NCBI GenBank assembly: GCA_947447095.1
Contig: CANFIL010000024.1
Span: 1-14,279, forward strand
Origin: Actinomycetota bacterium
Lineage (GTDB): Bacteria > Actinomycetota > Actinomycetes > S36-B12 > UBA5976
Length of the DNA stretch: 14,279 nucleotides
Direction of reading: 5' to 3'
The stretch's first letter is position 1, and each line of letters starts with the position of its first letter. Shown one piece after another: positions 1 to 7,155 of this stretch. Both the position numbers and the translations under genes were made by a program. Below the pieces are notes generated by a model, which saw only the letters and a program-made list of their open reading frames with translations, had not been told where the DNA came from and did not search any database.

Positions 1-856
1 CATTCGCATACATCGAAGTGTCAGCGACCCCACCATCGGAGATTGGCCGTGTTGTGCGAGCGGTCGTATACGTCGCACCAGAATCCGATGAGTGAATCGT
101 CATTTCTGAATACTGAGAAACACCAAACACCTCTGATCCAACAAAGTTAGTCGAGAGGTATCGGAACGACGGGCAGTAGCCTTCATCTCCGTCACAGACG
201 AATGGCTCTAAAGGCGCAATTGAACTCGCCTGCCATGTGCCTGAATTGGAAAAGACACTCGGTTTCATCCACGTCTTGAAGCCATATTGCAGCGCAACCT
301 GTTCGTGATCGTCCGCCCAGATCGTGCTGCCTTCACCATCGCGGGCACCACCTCTGGTGTATGCCGAACTCGACGTGTACCACGAGAAGCTGCCGTCACC
401 ATCTTCTTGAACTAACCGCACAAGATACTTCTGGCCTCCGACCAAAACTACTGGTCGTTCAAGATTAATCGTGGTCCATTGATAGGTCGACGTTGACGGC
501 GATTCAGCTGACACCGATGAGGCAGGAATCTGCACTGGTTCAAGATCATTTGGATTTCCATACACTGGATCAGATTGAGGTTCGTTATCTCGATTCATCG
601 GATAAACATCTACGTGGAAAGAGTTGACACGATCACTACTTCGTCCCAAAGCTAGATCGATTCGCGTAAGTACTCCCGATGTGCTGGGCGTGAAAAGCTG
701 CGTTGGCCAATCATTGAAATTCGCTGCCCGACTCTGATCACTTGAAAGTAAGGTGGCCGACTGATCAAGAACAGCAGTTGATTCTGCTCGTGCAGGGCTT
801 GCTACCGAGCCCACAAGGAGCGCTGAAATTACAACCATTGATCGAATGAGTTTCAC
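1..856 (-). CDS. Secreted protein of unknown function, N-terminal part (runs off window edge)
   Basis: I translated this frame by hand. It is open from a GTG at 856 to the window edge, giving 285 residues with no stop. It begins VKLIRSMVVISALLVGSVAS followed by PARAE, a clear Sec signal peptide with likely cleavage after A-R-A near residue 24, so the product is exported. The GTG is preceded by an AGGTGG ribosome site. This site lies in a small dyad (GTGGA-ga-TCCAC, 858-869) that could fold over it. The mature part is rich in Ser, Thr, Asp and Gly. A segment near residues 55-75 (LFTPSTSGVLTRIDLALG) resembles the beta-sandwich domains found in bacterial surface or binding proteins. Two Cys lie near residues 222 and 228. 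The C-terminus and any anchor are outside the window. It is divergent from the TetR gene. No enzymatic function is recognised. Confidence 0.82.
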   Translation of the reverse strand, partial: MKLIRSMVVISALLVGSVASPARAESTAVLDQSATLLSSDQSRAANFNDWPTQLFTPSTSGVLTRIDLALGRSSDRVNSFHVDVYPMNRDNEPQSDPVYGNPNDLEPVQIPASSVSAESPSTSTYQWTTINLERPVVLVGGQKYLVRLVQEDGDGSFSWYTSSSAYTRGGARDGEGSTIWADDHEQVALQYGFKTWMKPSVFSNSGTWQASSIAPLEPFVCDGDEGYCPSFRYLSTNFVGSEVFGVSQYSEMTIHSSDSGATYTTARTTRPISDGGVADTSMYAN

Positions 857-983
857 TGTGGATCTCCACCTAATACGTAGCGTTAACAAACGGGAGCAAT
901 TCGCCCGATTGAATAAAAGAATAACACTAGTTTATTGAAGTATTCTTCTTTTATTAGTAAATTCCGGGCTATAGAATGGCCAC
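857..983. promoter_or_regulatory. Divergent intergenic region between secreted protein and TetR gene, with AT-rich inverted repeat
   Basis: This 127-bp region serves both divergent genes. It holds an imperfect inverted repeat: AATAAAAGAATA (912-923) against TATTCTTCTTTTATT (941-955). The outer 8 bp (AATAAAAG/CTTTTATT) match perfectly, with a 3-base insertion in the right arm. An ACTAGT palindrome (926-931) lies between the arms. TetR regulators often bind palindromes in the divergent region beside their own gene, so this is a plausible autoregulatory operator. That is inference, and AT-rich sequence also gives such symmetry by chance. Confidence 0.4.
972..977 (+). promoter_or_regulatory. -10 box (TAGAAT) of a likely leaderless promoter for the TetR gene
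   Basis: TAGAAT fits the actinobacterial TANNNT -10 consensus and ends exactly 6 bp before the ATG at 984, so transcription should start at or next to the start codon. No Shine-Dalgarno sequence precedes this ATG. The -35 position (about 949-954, TTTTAT) is not consensus. Confidence 0.6.
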
Positions 984-1613
984 ATGTCCGATTCCACCCC
1001 GTTAAACGCAGGTAGAAAGAGCGCATATGTTGCTCGAAATCGGGCTGCTTTGCTCCGGGCTACCCAACAGGTACTTGCCGAACATGGAATGGCTGCAACC
1101 GTCGAATTGGTAGCTGAGCGCGCTGAAATTGCTGTGAGCACCATTTATAAGCACTTCGAGAACAAGGAAGCACTCTTTGAGGCTGCTTTCATTGACGCGC
1201 TTCTCGAATGGGAAAAGTGGACTGGAAATTCGCTTCAGTCAGTAACGGATCCTGCCGAGCGCCTTGTCTTTCCCATGCGGCTCATGTTGAGAGTTCCTGA
1301 AACCCATCCAGTCTTTGCCAATCTCATCGCCAAGAATCCGCTGGAGTTTCTTATGGCTGTCCCCCGCGCGGATTTAGGACTCGAATCTGCATTGGGTGAG
1401 CTTGCTCGCACTGGAGGAATTTCAACTCATGAACTCAAGGTTCGTGCAACAAACATGATTCGAATTCTCACAACCACAATGATTGAGTTGTGCACGAATC
1501 CTCACTATCGCAATGATGACGCACGGACTTCAATTTCAATTGGTCTGGAAATCCTCGGATTTAGCCGCGGAGACATCGATGACCTGATGTCTCGCCCACT
1601 TCCCTTAATTTAG
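984..1613 (+). CDS. TetR/AcrR family transcriptional regulator
   Basis: 209 residues, the normal size for a TetR-type repressor. Residues 17-65 form the N-terminal DNA-binding domain. The helix-turn-helix stretch around residues 36-60 has the family pattern: a Gly-containing turn, AERAEIAVSTIYKHF, then N-K-E-A-L-F. The remainder (about 70-209) is the variable helical ligand and dimer domain, so the inducer cannot be read from sequence. The ATG is chosen because a -10 box sits 6 bp upstream and no other in-frame start extends the domain better. Its likely targets are its own promoter and the divergent secreted-protein gene. The stop is 3 bp from the end of the convergent propeller-protein gene. 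Confidence 0.93.
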   Translation: MSDSTPLNAGRKSAYVARNRAALLRATQQVLAEHGMAATVELVAERAEIAVSTIYKHFENKEALFEAAFIDALLEWEKWTGNSLQSVTDPAERLVFPMRLMLRVPETHPVFANLIAKNPLEFLMAVPRADLGLESALGELARTGGISTHELKVRATNMIRILTTTMIELCTNPHYRNDDARTSISIGLEILGFSRGDIDDLMSRPLPLI

Positions 1614-1616
1614 GAA

Positions 1617-2957
1617 CTACTTCGCCTGCTCTGCCGTGACTTTGATTGCGGCGCTATTTGCTGTGACTGAGCCCGCGTAGTTCGAAGCCTTAACAGAGCA
1701 CGTGTAGCTTCCCGACTTATTTGCCCTTAATTTCGAAGCCACACCTGCAACAGGTTTTCCGTTTCGTTTCCAAGAAAAGACAAACTTGGACGTTTGTGGC
1801 GCTTGGTACAAGCGCGATGCTTCGACGTCAGCCAACCACGTGCCAGTAGTGCAGGAGAGTATTGCGTGCTTCCGCTTTGTAAACGTGACTGCAGGAGCAG
1901 ACTTAAGCGTAGGTGACTTAATCAATGCAACGCTTGCTTGCTGACGATTTGGCGCACCTGACGTGTCAACGGGTGAACATGCTGAACCCGAAACGTTTCC
2001 AGCCCCAGGATCACCCCCGTTGAAATTGCCCCAATAAATCTTGCCTGTTGATGAGTCCACAGCGACTCCCGCCGGGCCACGAAGCGATGACGGACACGTG
2101 CTTGCAGTGTATAAATCAGAAGCTAAGCCAGTTCCAAAATCCCACTTTGAAATTGATCCGGCTGGATCGCCACCTGACTCCCAGTTAGCCCAGTAGAGCG
2201 CACGGTTCTTCACATCAACTGCAAGTCCCCACGGTCGGTTAACCACCGAGTCAGAAATTGCCAGGTCTCCATGTGCACTTGAAGTAAGTGATGCCCAACT
2301 GATTGAGTCTGTTGTGCCAGCACCATCAACAGTGAAATACAACTTGCCCTCAAACTCCACTATCGAGCCAATTCCAGATCGCCCCGCAATTGATTGTGCA
2401 GAAGAAAGTACCGAAGCATCGGATGGAACACTGCTGCCATCAGCTTTAAGTTTCACAATTTGATAGGTCCTGAGATTGTGATTGTAAATACCTACATACA
2501 AAAAGTTTCGCGTGGAATCCAACGTCATGCCAGTGACATCTTCGTATTCAGGAAGATGACCGGTCAGTTCAAAAGTGCCATAAAGATTCACATTGCATCT
2601 CTTAGTTATTGCGCAACCACCTATGGGCGCACGTTCCACTCCATAATCGTCGGTCCAATAGACCCACCCTTTGGCTGAATCCATCACTAAGTCAAGAGGT
2701 TCTGACAAAAAACCACCTCGGCTTTGCGCTCCAGAAAGCCACTGGCGAGTGTTTTGAGTGCTTCCAATTCGCGAAGCTGAGATCGCGCTGTATCCGACAG
2801 CGAAATCTGTACCGGCCGTTCCTGAGTAGCCCGCATTAGCCCACGCAAGAAATGTCTTTTGGTCGGATGCTTGAGCACCTCCCCCAACACTGACCAGCTG
2901 AGCAACGATCAAGGTGAACGTGGCTGCGAGAGTTACAAGTCGACGCAAAGACATCAT
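1617..2957 (-). CDS. Secreted protein with YWTD-like beta-propeller repeats and C-terminal Ig-like domain
   Basis: 446 residues from the ATG at 2957. I prefer this start to the upstream ATG at 3041 because it follows a GAAGGG ribosome site (2964-2969, 6-base spacer) and opens directly on a signal peptide: basic MMSLRR, a hydrophobic stretch to about residue 22, and likely cleavage after AQA at residue 30. Repeated LDL-receptor class-B/NHL-type motifs follow: VYWTDDYG (99-106), LYVGIYNH (153-160), LYFTVDGA (206-213), LYWANWESGGDP (254-265) and IYWGNFNGGDPGAG (307-320). Each is spaced like a propeller blade and preceded by a G-L/V-A-V/L-D strand. Residues about 347-441 look like an Ig fold, with Cys369 and Cys420 as a possible disulfide and Trp374/Trp396 in the core. 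No catalytic site or cell-wall anchor is visible. A role in surface binding or adhesion is a guess. The segment 2958-3089 upstream holds its candidate promoter. Confidence 0.85.
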   Translation of the reverse strand: MMSLRRLVTLAATFTLIVAQLVSVGGGAQASDQKTFLAWANAGYSGTAGTDFAVGYSAISASRIGSTQNTRQWLSGAQSRGGFLSEPLDLVMDSAKGWVYWTDDYGVERAPIGGCAITKRCNVNLYGTFELTGHLPEYEDVTGMTLDSTRNFLYVGIYNHNLRTYQIVKLKADGSSVPSDASVLSSAQSIAGRSGIGSIVEFEGKLYFTVDGAGTTDSISWASLTSSAHGDLAISDSVVNRPWGLAVDVKNRALYWANWESGGDPAGSISKWDFGTGLASDLYTASTCPSSLRGPAGVAVDSSTGKIYWGNFNGGDPGAGNVSGSACSPVDTSGAPNRQQASVALIKSPTLKSAPAVTFTKRKHAILSCTTGTWLADVEASRLYQAPQTSKFVFSWKRNGKPVAGVASKLRANKSGSYTCSVKASNYAGSVTANSAAIKVTAEQAK

Positions 2958-2982
2958 AGGAATCCCTTCAAAGAACTCCCTC

Positions 2983-2988
2983 AGAATA
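2983..2988 (-). promoter_or_regulatory. Candidate -10 box (TATTCT) for the propeller-protein gene
   Basis: On the minus strand TATTCT fits TANNNT and would start transcription about 18 bases before the ATG at 2957, leaving room for the GAAGGG ribosome site. No good -35 was found. The 132-bp gap 2958-3089 contains nothing else recognisable and no terminator for the upstream channel gene. Confidence 0.35.
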
Positions 2989-3089
2989 GAACCGCTGGGC
3001 AATTCGAGATGTCGCAATCGCTCGTACTGCATGAAAGACAAGGGCTATCCCTATCTAACTGTGAGGTGACTTTTCAAATTCCTCGGCTA

Positions 3090-4415
3090 CTAGGACGCAA
3101 TACAGGCGCAACGACCAGGAATGGGATGCGTATTCAATCTGTATTCGCTTGAAAGCGTCGCGCATTCAGAAGCGTATGGCACAACCATTCGGGGAGCCTC
3201 GCCCAATAGCGCCTCAGCAACAAACGCTGCGGTCAATCCATTCACGTCAGTCACAACGCCTATTGAGAACAGCGATCGAGTTTCGGCAATTGCGTCGTTA
3301 TTGCCTGCGCGCATGATGATGGGAGTTTCGGGAGCAATAGTGCGTGCCGCTACCGCGACTGCAATGTTGTCTTGCTCTTCAGAGCCCATTGCCATGAGCG
3401 CCTTTGAATGCGCCACTCGGGCGCGATTAAGTGTTCGTACATCACTGGCATTGCCGATGATGACAGGGATATTGAGGTCTCGAGCAAGTAGTACACCACG
3501 AGCCTTCTCGTCCTGTTCGATAGCTACGACCGCAACTTTGAGCAATGCCAATTCACGACAAACTCGAATTCCAACCTGACCAAGTCCCACAACAACAATG
3601 TGATTCGAACGAGGCACAACTCGACGGCCAACAATGCCTGCGCGTCGTCCAGTCAAGACGTGGTTAACCATTCCAGCGCCAAAGATCGCCAAAAAGATCA
3701 CAGTGAGCAACATGAAGACGCCCGATTGAATCAGTTGCCAGCCTTCCATCGGGATTTCAGGGGCTGTAACGCCAGAAATTACAGCCGAAGCCGAGTAGAA
3801 GGCGTGCGACCACGATTCACTGCGCTGCAAAATCACCATGTCAGCAATCAAAATCAGAACGAGTGCGGCTAAACCTCCAAGAAGCGCCCGCGAAGCCGAA
3901 TCGTATGAACGAAGTTGACCTCGAAGCAAACTCCACAACCGTTGACGGCGCCACGAACGAGGAATCATGAAATCTTCGTGAGTGACTACTCCTTCATTGA
4001 CACTTGCAGTCTCCCATTGCACATTGTTAGCCGATTGCGTTCGAGCTAAACCAACATGATCCGGAAGTAATGCGGCGGCGATAACTGATGGCATAGAAAT
4101 GAATGCAGGCGAAGCAACATAAATGTTAGGAATCATTCGTTCCATCTCGTGACGAACACTTCGATCAAAGATTGCAACAAATAGGCGCACACCTGGCTTG
4201 ATATGTTCAACTGCGAGCGAGTAACGCAATGCTTCGATATCGCTGTGCAACATAACAGCTACGCCAATGACATCCTCATCAAGATAGTCATGTAATTCAG
4301 CATCGGACGGATTGGCAAGGTGTGTGACATTGACGCCACGTACCTGAAGAGCTTCACACGTGCGTCGACCAATATCAGTTGAGCCGATCAGAATGACCGT
4401 TCCTGGATTCTGCAC
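3090..4415 (-). CDS. RCK-channel-RCK membrane protein (K+ channel/TrkA-like, NAD-binding)
   Basis: 441 residues, starting at GTG 4415 behind a GAGGGG ribosome site (4421-4426, 5-base spacer). Domain order: an N-terminal Rossmann-like RCK/TrkA-N domain (1-120, glycine motif GSTDIG at 11-16); a basic linker (152-175); a first membrane helix (about 178-197); a re-entrant pore-like segment (about 202-217); a second membrane helix (about 229-251); then a second TrkA-N domain (270-390, GLGQVG at 277-282, acidic E300 at the end of strand 2, typical of NAD binding). This matches ligand-gated two-helix cation channels of the RCK type. The usual TVGYG selectivity filter is absent: the aligned position reads ISGVT (213-217). 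No complete RCK-C domain follows; the protein ends about 50 residues after the second Rossmann fold. It lies 23 bp downstream of the SDR gene and is probably co-transcribed with it. Confidence 0.85.
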   Translation of the reverse strand: MQNPGTVILIGSTDIGRRTCEALQVRGVNVTHLANPSDAELHDYLDEDVIGVAVMLHSDIEALRYSLAVEHIKPGVRLFVAIFDRSVRHEMERMIPNIYVASPAFISMPSVIAAALLPDHVGLARTQSANNVQWETASVNEGVVTHEDFMIPRSWRRQRLWSLLRGQLRSYDSASRALLGGLAALVLILIADMVILQRSESWSHAFYSASAVISGVTAPEIPMEGWQLIQSGVFMLLTVIFLAIFGAGMVNHVLTGRRAGIVGRRVVPRSNHIVVVGLGQVGIRVCRELALLKVAVVAIEQDEKARGVLLARDLNIPVIIGNASDVRTLNRARVAHSKALMAMGSEEQDNIAVAVAARTIAPETPIIMRAGNNDAIAETRSLFSIGVVTDVNGLTAAFVAEALLGEAPRMVVPYASECATLSSEYRLNTHPIPGRCACIAS

Positions 4416-4438
4416 ATCCGCCCCTCGGGAACTAGGTA

Positions 4439-5032
4439 TTACCCGAGTTTATGCACGATTCCTGTTGACCACCCGTCAACGCACTTCACAAAAGCATCGG
4501 TCACTTCTGCAAGTGAAACCTGAGCAAAACCAGGGAAATATGGGTGGTATCCCTTAGCTTCCGTCAAGACTGTTGGACTCACTGTATTAATACGGATACC
4601 GCGAGGCATTTCAATGGACGCGGCGTACGTGAACTGTTCAAGGGCGCCATTGGCTAGCGCAGCAGCTGAACCGGTATGGATTGCTTCGCGTCCAACTACG
4701 CCTGAAATCAATGTGAACGAACCTTTGTCATTGACATAGTCCAGGCCCTGGCGAACAAGTTCGACCTGACCAAGCGTCTTGTCCTGAAGGCTCTTGGAGA
4801 ATTCTTGGTAGGAAATTTCTTCCAAAGCTTTGAAAGTCACTTTGCCTGCACATGAAACGACAGCATCAATCTTGCCGACCTTCGCATACATGGCGGCAAT
4901 CGATTCTGGGCTAGTGATATCGACCGTAACGTCGCTGCTTCGCGAAGCGCGAATGACTTCATGGTTTGCCGAGAGGGCATCTGCGACACCAGCGCCAATC
5001 AAGCCTGATGCGCCAACTACTAGAACCTTCAT
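4439..5032 (-). CDS. Short SDR-family protein (about 200 residues) lacking the catalytic Tyr/Lys
   Basis: 197 residues from the ATG at 5032, which follows AAAGGGAG (5038-5045, 5-base spacer); a longer frame to 5215 would run through the divergent cupin promoter and gene. MKVLVVGASGLIGAGVADAL is the Rossmann dinucleotide motif. DITSPESIAAMY and DAVVSCAGKV (the family's N-A-G position, here C-A-G) follow, then GSFTLISG with Ser110 at the SDR catalytic Ser position, and GIRINTVSPTVL (146-156). The YxxxK motif is missing: the corresponding stretch is HTGSAAALANGAL (119-131). This matches a known group of short SDR proteins of about 200 residues that resemble true dehydrogenases but have altered catalytic residues. 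The substrate is unknown, and it may bind NAD(P) without classical SDR catalysis. First gene of a likely two-gene unit with the RCK channel. Confidence 0.88.
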   Translation of the reverse strand: MKVLVVGASGLIGAGVADALSANHEVIRASRSSDVTVDITSPESIAAMYAKVGKIDAVVSCAGKVTFKALEEISYQEFSKSLQDKTLGQVELVRQGLDYVNDKGSFTLISGVVGREAIHTGSAAALANGALEQFTYAASIEMPRGIRINTVSPTVLTEAKGYHPYFPGFAQVSLAEVTDAFVKCVDGWSTGIVHKLG

Positions 5033-5063
5033 AACGACTCCCTTTATTACTGCCGAATGCCAA

Positions 5064-5082
5064 CTTGTGACAAGGCTACAGT
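5064..5082 (+). promoter_or_regulatory. Cupin promoter: -10 box TACAGT with adjoining odd palindrome
   Basis: TACAGT (5077-5082) ends 6 bp before the cupin ATG at 5089, giving a leaderless arrangement. Just upstream is the 11-bp dyad CTTGT-G-ACAAG (5064-5074). The whole divergent gap to the SDR gene is only 56 bp, so a protein bound to the dyad could affect both genes. Confidence 0.5.
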
Positions 5083-5088
5083 AGCCAT

Positions 5089-5379
5089 ATGAGCGAACAA
5101 GCGACCTGCGAACTTTTGTCTGAAGACCTACGAACCAAGGTTTGGCGTTGGTCCTTTGAATCTGGTCAAGCAACCGGCATGCACACTCACGAGTACGACT
5201 ACATTGCCATCCCAATTTCGGGCGGCGACTTCACAGCGACGTTTGAATCCGGCGAAGTGTCCGAGGTCAAACAAGTTGCTGGTGTCCCCTACCAACGCGA
5301 AGCTGGCGTTCGCCATAACGTTCGATTTGTTGGCGCGGGACATGCATCATTCATCGAAGTTGAATTTCTCACCCATTAA
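5089..5379 (+). CDS. Small single-domain cupin protein
   Basis: 96 residues, about the minimum for one cupin barrel. Motif 1 is visible as GMHTHEYDYIAIPISGG (30-46), with His32 and His34 as metal ligands. The usual Glu position falls near D37. The motif 2 His is His76 in AGVRHNV. A bound metal is therefore plausible, but substrate and reaction cannot be read. Small cupins of this kind include sugar or dicarboxylate-binding proteins, dioxygenase-like enzymes and accessory sensors. The start is supported by the -10 box 6 bp upstream; there is no Shine-Dalgarno sequence. It ends 9 bp from the convergent racemase-family gene. Confidence 0.82.
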   Translation: MSEQATCELLSEDLRTKVWRWSFESGQATGMHTHEYDYIAIPISGGDFTATFESGEVSEVKQVAGVPYQREAGVRHNVRFVGAGHASFIEVEFLTH

Positions 5380-5388
5380 GTCAGACTG

Positions 5389-6429
5389 CTAAAGACTTAA
5401 GCCCTTTGGCCAAGTGTCTGAAAGCTGGTAACCCTCTGGGTATGGATCTGTTGGATCAAGAACCAACGTAGTGAGGTCGGTGATCCATGCTTGACCGGCA
5501 ATCGAAGGAATGATCGCAGGCTTTCCGCCTACGGTGGTGACGGATTCGATCCGATTATCGAACGTGCTATCGATGATGGACTTGTGTACGAAGCGTTCGC
5601 CAACCTGCAGTTCACCGCGCGCGTGCATGACAGCCATGCGAGCAGATGTACCCGTTCCACACGGCGAACGGTCGCAGCGACCTGGCGAGACGACAACTGT
5701 GTTCTTCGCTGTGAGGACACCATCGATCCGTTCGGCTGGCAACGTAAATTCACAAATCGTAATGCCAGGGAAATCAGGATTTTCCGGATGAACCGCGGAT
5801 ACTTGCTCGGCTGCTGCAATTTTGATCTTTTCACCAAGATCGCAAATGTCGCGTGCTTCATCGGGAGTCACAGCGAAGCCGAAGTCGCGGGCATCCATAA
5901 TCGCGTACGCCATACCGCCCCATGCAACATCGAGACGAACAGTTCCAACACCTTCGACTTCAACATGAGCATCAAGTTCGTACACAAACGCAGGCTGGTT
6001 AGTGAATCGAACGTTTGTTACTTTTCCATCCTTGACCGAACACTCGACTGGGATTAAACCCGCCGCCGATTCGAGAACCAAGTTTGTAACAGGCTCAACT
6101 GGATCGATCATTCCGGTTTCCAAAAGCACTGTTGCTACACAAATTGTGTTACTTCCTGACATCACTGGATACTCAATCGATTCCATGATGACGTAGCCAG
6201 CATCAGCCTCAGGGTGATTGCTCGGCAAAATAATGTTGGCATTACGGGCAACTTGTCCGCGTGGTTCCTTCAAAATCATTTGACGTAACCAGTCGCGGTC
6301 ATTGGCAAGGAAGTTGCGCTTGTCGAACATGGTCTCGCCTGGAATCTGTCCAAATCCACCGACAATGACGTTGCCCACTTCACCTTCGGCATGAACGCCA
6401 ACAACTTTGAGGGACCGTGAGAAGCGCAT
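5389..6429 (-). CDS. Proline racemase superfamily enzyme, probably 4-hydroxyproline epimerase / trans-3-hydroxyproline dehydratase type
   Basis: 346 residues from the ATG at 6429. I prefer it to the ATG at 6444 because GGAAAGG (6436-6442) sits 6 bases before it. The family fold is clear: an N-terminal TxHAEGE-like HAEGEVGNVIVGG (13-25), and the second-half active-site loop DRSPCGTGTSA (253-263) with Cys257. The first catalytic position, normally Cys in MCGHG of proline racemases, is Ser91 in VMSGSNTIC. A Cys/Cys pair is typical of proline racemase and many 4-hydroxyproline 2-epimerases, and Cys/Thr of eukaryotic-type trans-3-hydroxyproline dehydratase. As I recall, Ser/Cys members have been described as acting on trans-3- and/or 4-hydroxyproline. 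A plain proline racemase is unlikely. No D-hydroxyproline oxidase or downstream deaminase is visible, but ornithine cyclodeaminase, which shares the pyrroline-2-carboxylate intermediate, is nearby at 7308. Confidence 0.9.
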   Translation of the reverse strand: MRFSRSLKVVGVHAEGEVGNVIVGGFGQIPGETMFDKRNFLANDRDWLRQMILKEPRGQVARNANIILPSNHPEADAGYVIMESIEYPVMSGSNTICVATVLLETGMIDPVEPVTNLVLESAAGLIPVECSVKDGKVTNVRFTNQPAFVYELDAHVEVEGVGTVRLDVAWGGMAYAIMDARDFGFAVTPDEARDICDLGEKIKIAAAEQVSAVHPENPDFPGITICEFTLPAERIDGVLTAKNTVVVSPGRCDRSPCGTGTSARMAVMHARGELQVGERFVHKSIIDSTFDNRIESVTTVGGKPAIIPSIAGQAWITDLTTLVLDPTDPYPEGYQLSDTWPKGLSL

Positions 6430-6458
6430 AGCGAGCCTTTCCATAGTTCGTTGTTACG

Positions 6459-6464
6459 AGTCTA
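6459..6464 (-). promoter_or_regulatory. Candidate -10 box (TAGACT) for the racemase-family gene
   Basis: On the minus strand TAGACT would give a leader of about 23 bases containing the GGAAAGG ribosome site and the ATG at 6429. It therefore agrees with the shorter start rather than the ATG at 6444. No convincing -35 was found. Confidence 0.35.
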
Positions 6465-6502
6465 GGGATTCGACAAACCAAAGACTTGAAATCCAAAGAA
6501 TT

Positions 6503-6519
6503 GAGTTGAACTCTAAACT
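6503..6519 (+). promoter_or_regulatory. HAD-gene promoter: -10 box TAAACT with abutting palindrome
   Basis: TAAACT (6514-6519) lies 9 bp before the ATG at 6529, so the leader is about 0-3 bases. Immediately upstream is the perfect odd dyad GAGTT-G-AACTC (6503-6513), touching the -10 box. It could be a repressor site between the divergent racemase and HAD genes. Confidence 0.45.
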
Positions 6520-6528
6520 TGAGTCACT

Positions 6529-7155
6529 ATGCGAAATGACCTTGGAATCCTGTTCGATCTCGACAGTACGTTGATTGACTCGTCGACATCTGTTCGTACC
6601 GCCTGGATTCAACTTGCCGGCGAGGCAGGATTCGCATTGCAGGATTTGGTCGGACTACACGGCATTCCTGCCGAAGGTTGTCTGCGAATTCTGTTGCCAG
6701 GTCAACCTGAATCCGAGGTGCAACGCTGGTTAGCTCGTATCGAACATCTTGAAATGACCATCACCGATGGAATCGTTCCCAACCCAGGTGCTATCGAATT
6801 GTTGACAGCGCTCGATGAGCGAGAGATCCCATGGACGATTGTCACATCAGGCACTAGCCCCTTGGCCACAGAGCGCCTTCGCGTCGCTGGGATAGCTAAG
6901 CCCGAAACAATTGTGACGTTCAGCGATGTCACAAACGGCAAGCCGCATCCAGAGCCATTTCTACTTGGAGCTTCCAGGATTGGAATCGCGCCCGAGTCTT
7001 GCTGGGTCATCGAAGATGCACACTCTGGAGTGACTGCAGGCAAGGCCGCCGGTTGCACCGTTGCTGCAATCCTGACCACTCACAAACGCGATGAATTGCC
7101 TCACGCAGATCATCATCTCGAGCAGTTACTCGAATTGCTTTCACTGATCAATTAA
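6529..7155 (+). CDS. HAD-superfamily phosphatase (phosphoglycolate/sugar-phosphatase-like)
   Basis: 208 residues with all four HAD motifs. Motif I is LFDLDSTLIDSS, with nucleophile Asp10 and acid/base Asp12. Motif II is VTSGTS (Ser107). Motif III is the Lys138 of NGKPHPEPF. Motif IV is VIEDAHSGVTAG (Glu162, Asp163). Residues about 15-80 form the helical cap inserted after motif I, as in subfamily IA enzymes such as phosphoglycolate, glycerol-phosphate and 2-deoxyglucose-6-phosphate phosphatases. KPHPEPF and the ED-S-G motif are typical of the sugar-phosphate group. The exact substrate cannot be read. The start is supported by the -10 box 9 bp upstream; no ribosome site is seen. It is divergent from the racemase-family gene. 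Confidence 0.93.
   Translation: MRNDLGILFDLDSTLIDSSTSVRTAWIQLAGEAGFALQDLVGLHGIPAEGCLRILLPGQPESEVQRWLARIEHLEMTITDGIVPNPGAIELLTALDEREIPWTIVTSGTSPLATERLRVAGIAKPETIVTFSDVTNGKPHPEPFLLGASRIGIAPESCWVIEDAHSGVTAGKAAGCTVAAILTTHKRDELPHADHHLEQLLELLSLIN

Noticed and set aside
3090..3200. Frameshift at the C-terminus of the RCK channel protein
   Set aside because: The last 25 residues look unlike an RCK-C domain, but the other frames downstream also give no recognisable RCK-C sequence, so a frameshift is not supported.
5033..5215. N-terminal extension of the SDR protein to an ATG at 5215
   Set aside because: The extension runs through the cupin gene and its promoter, has no family similarity, and the Rossmann motif begins exactly at the ATG at 5032 behind a good ribosome site.
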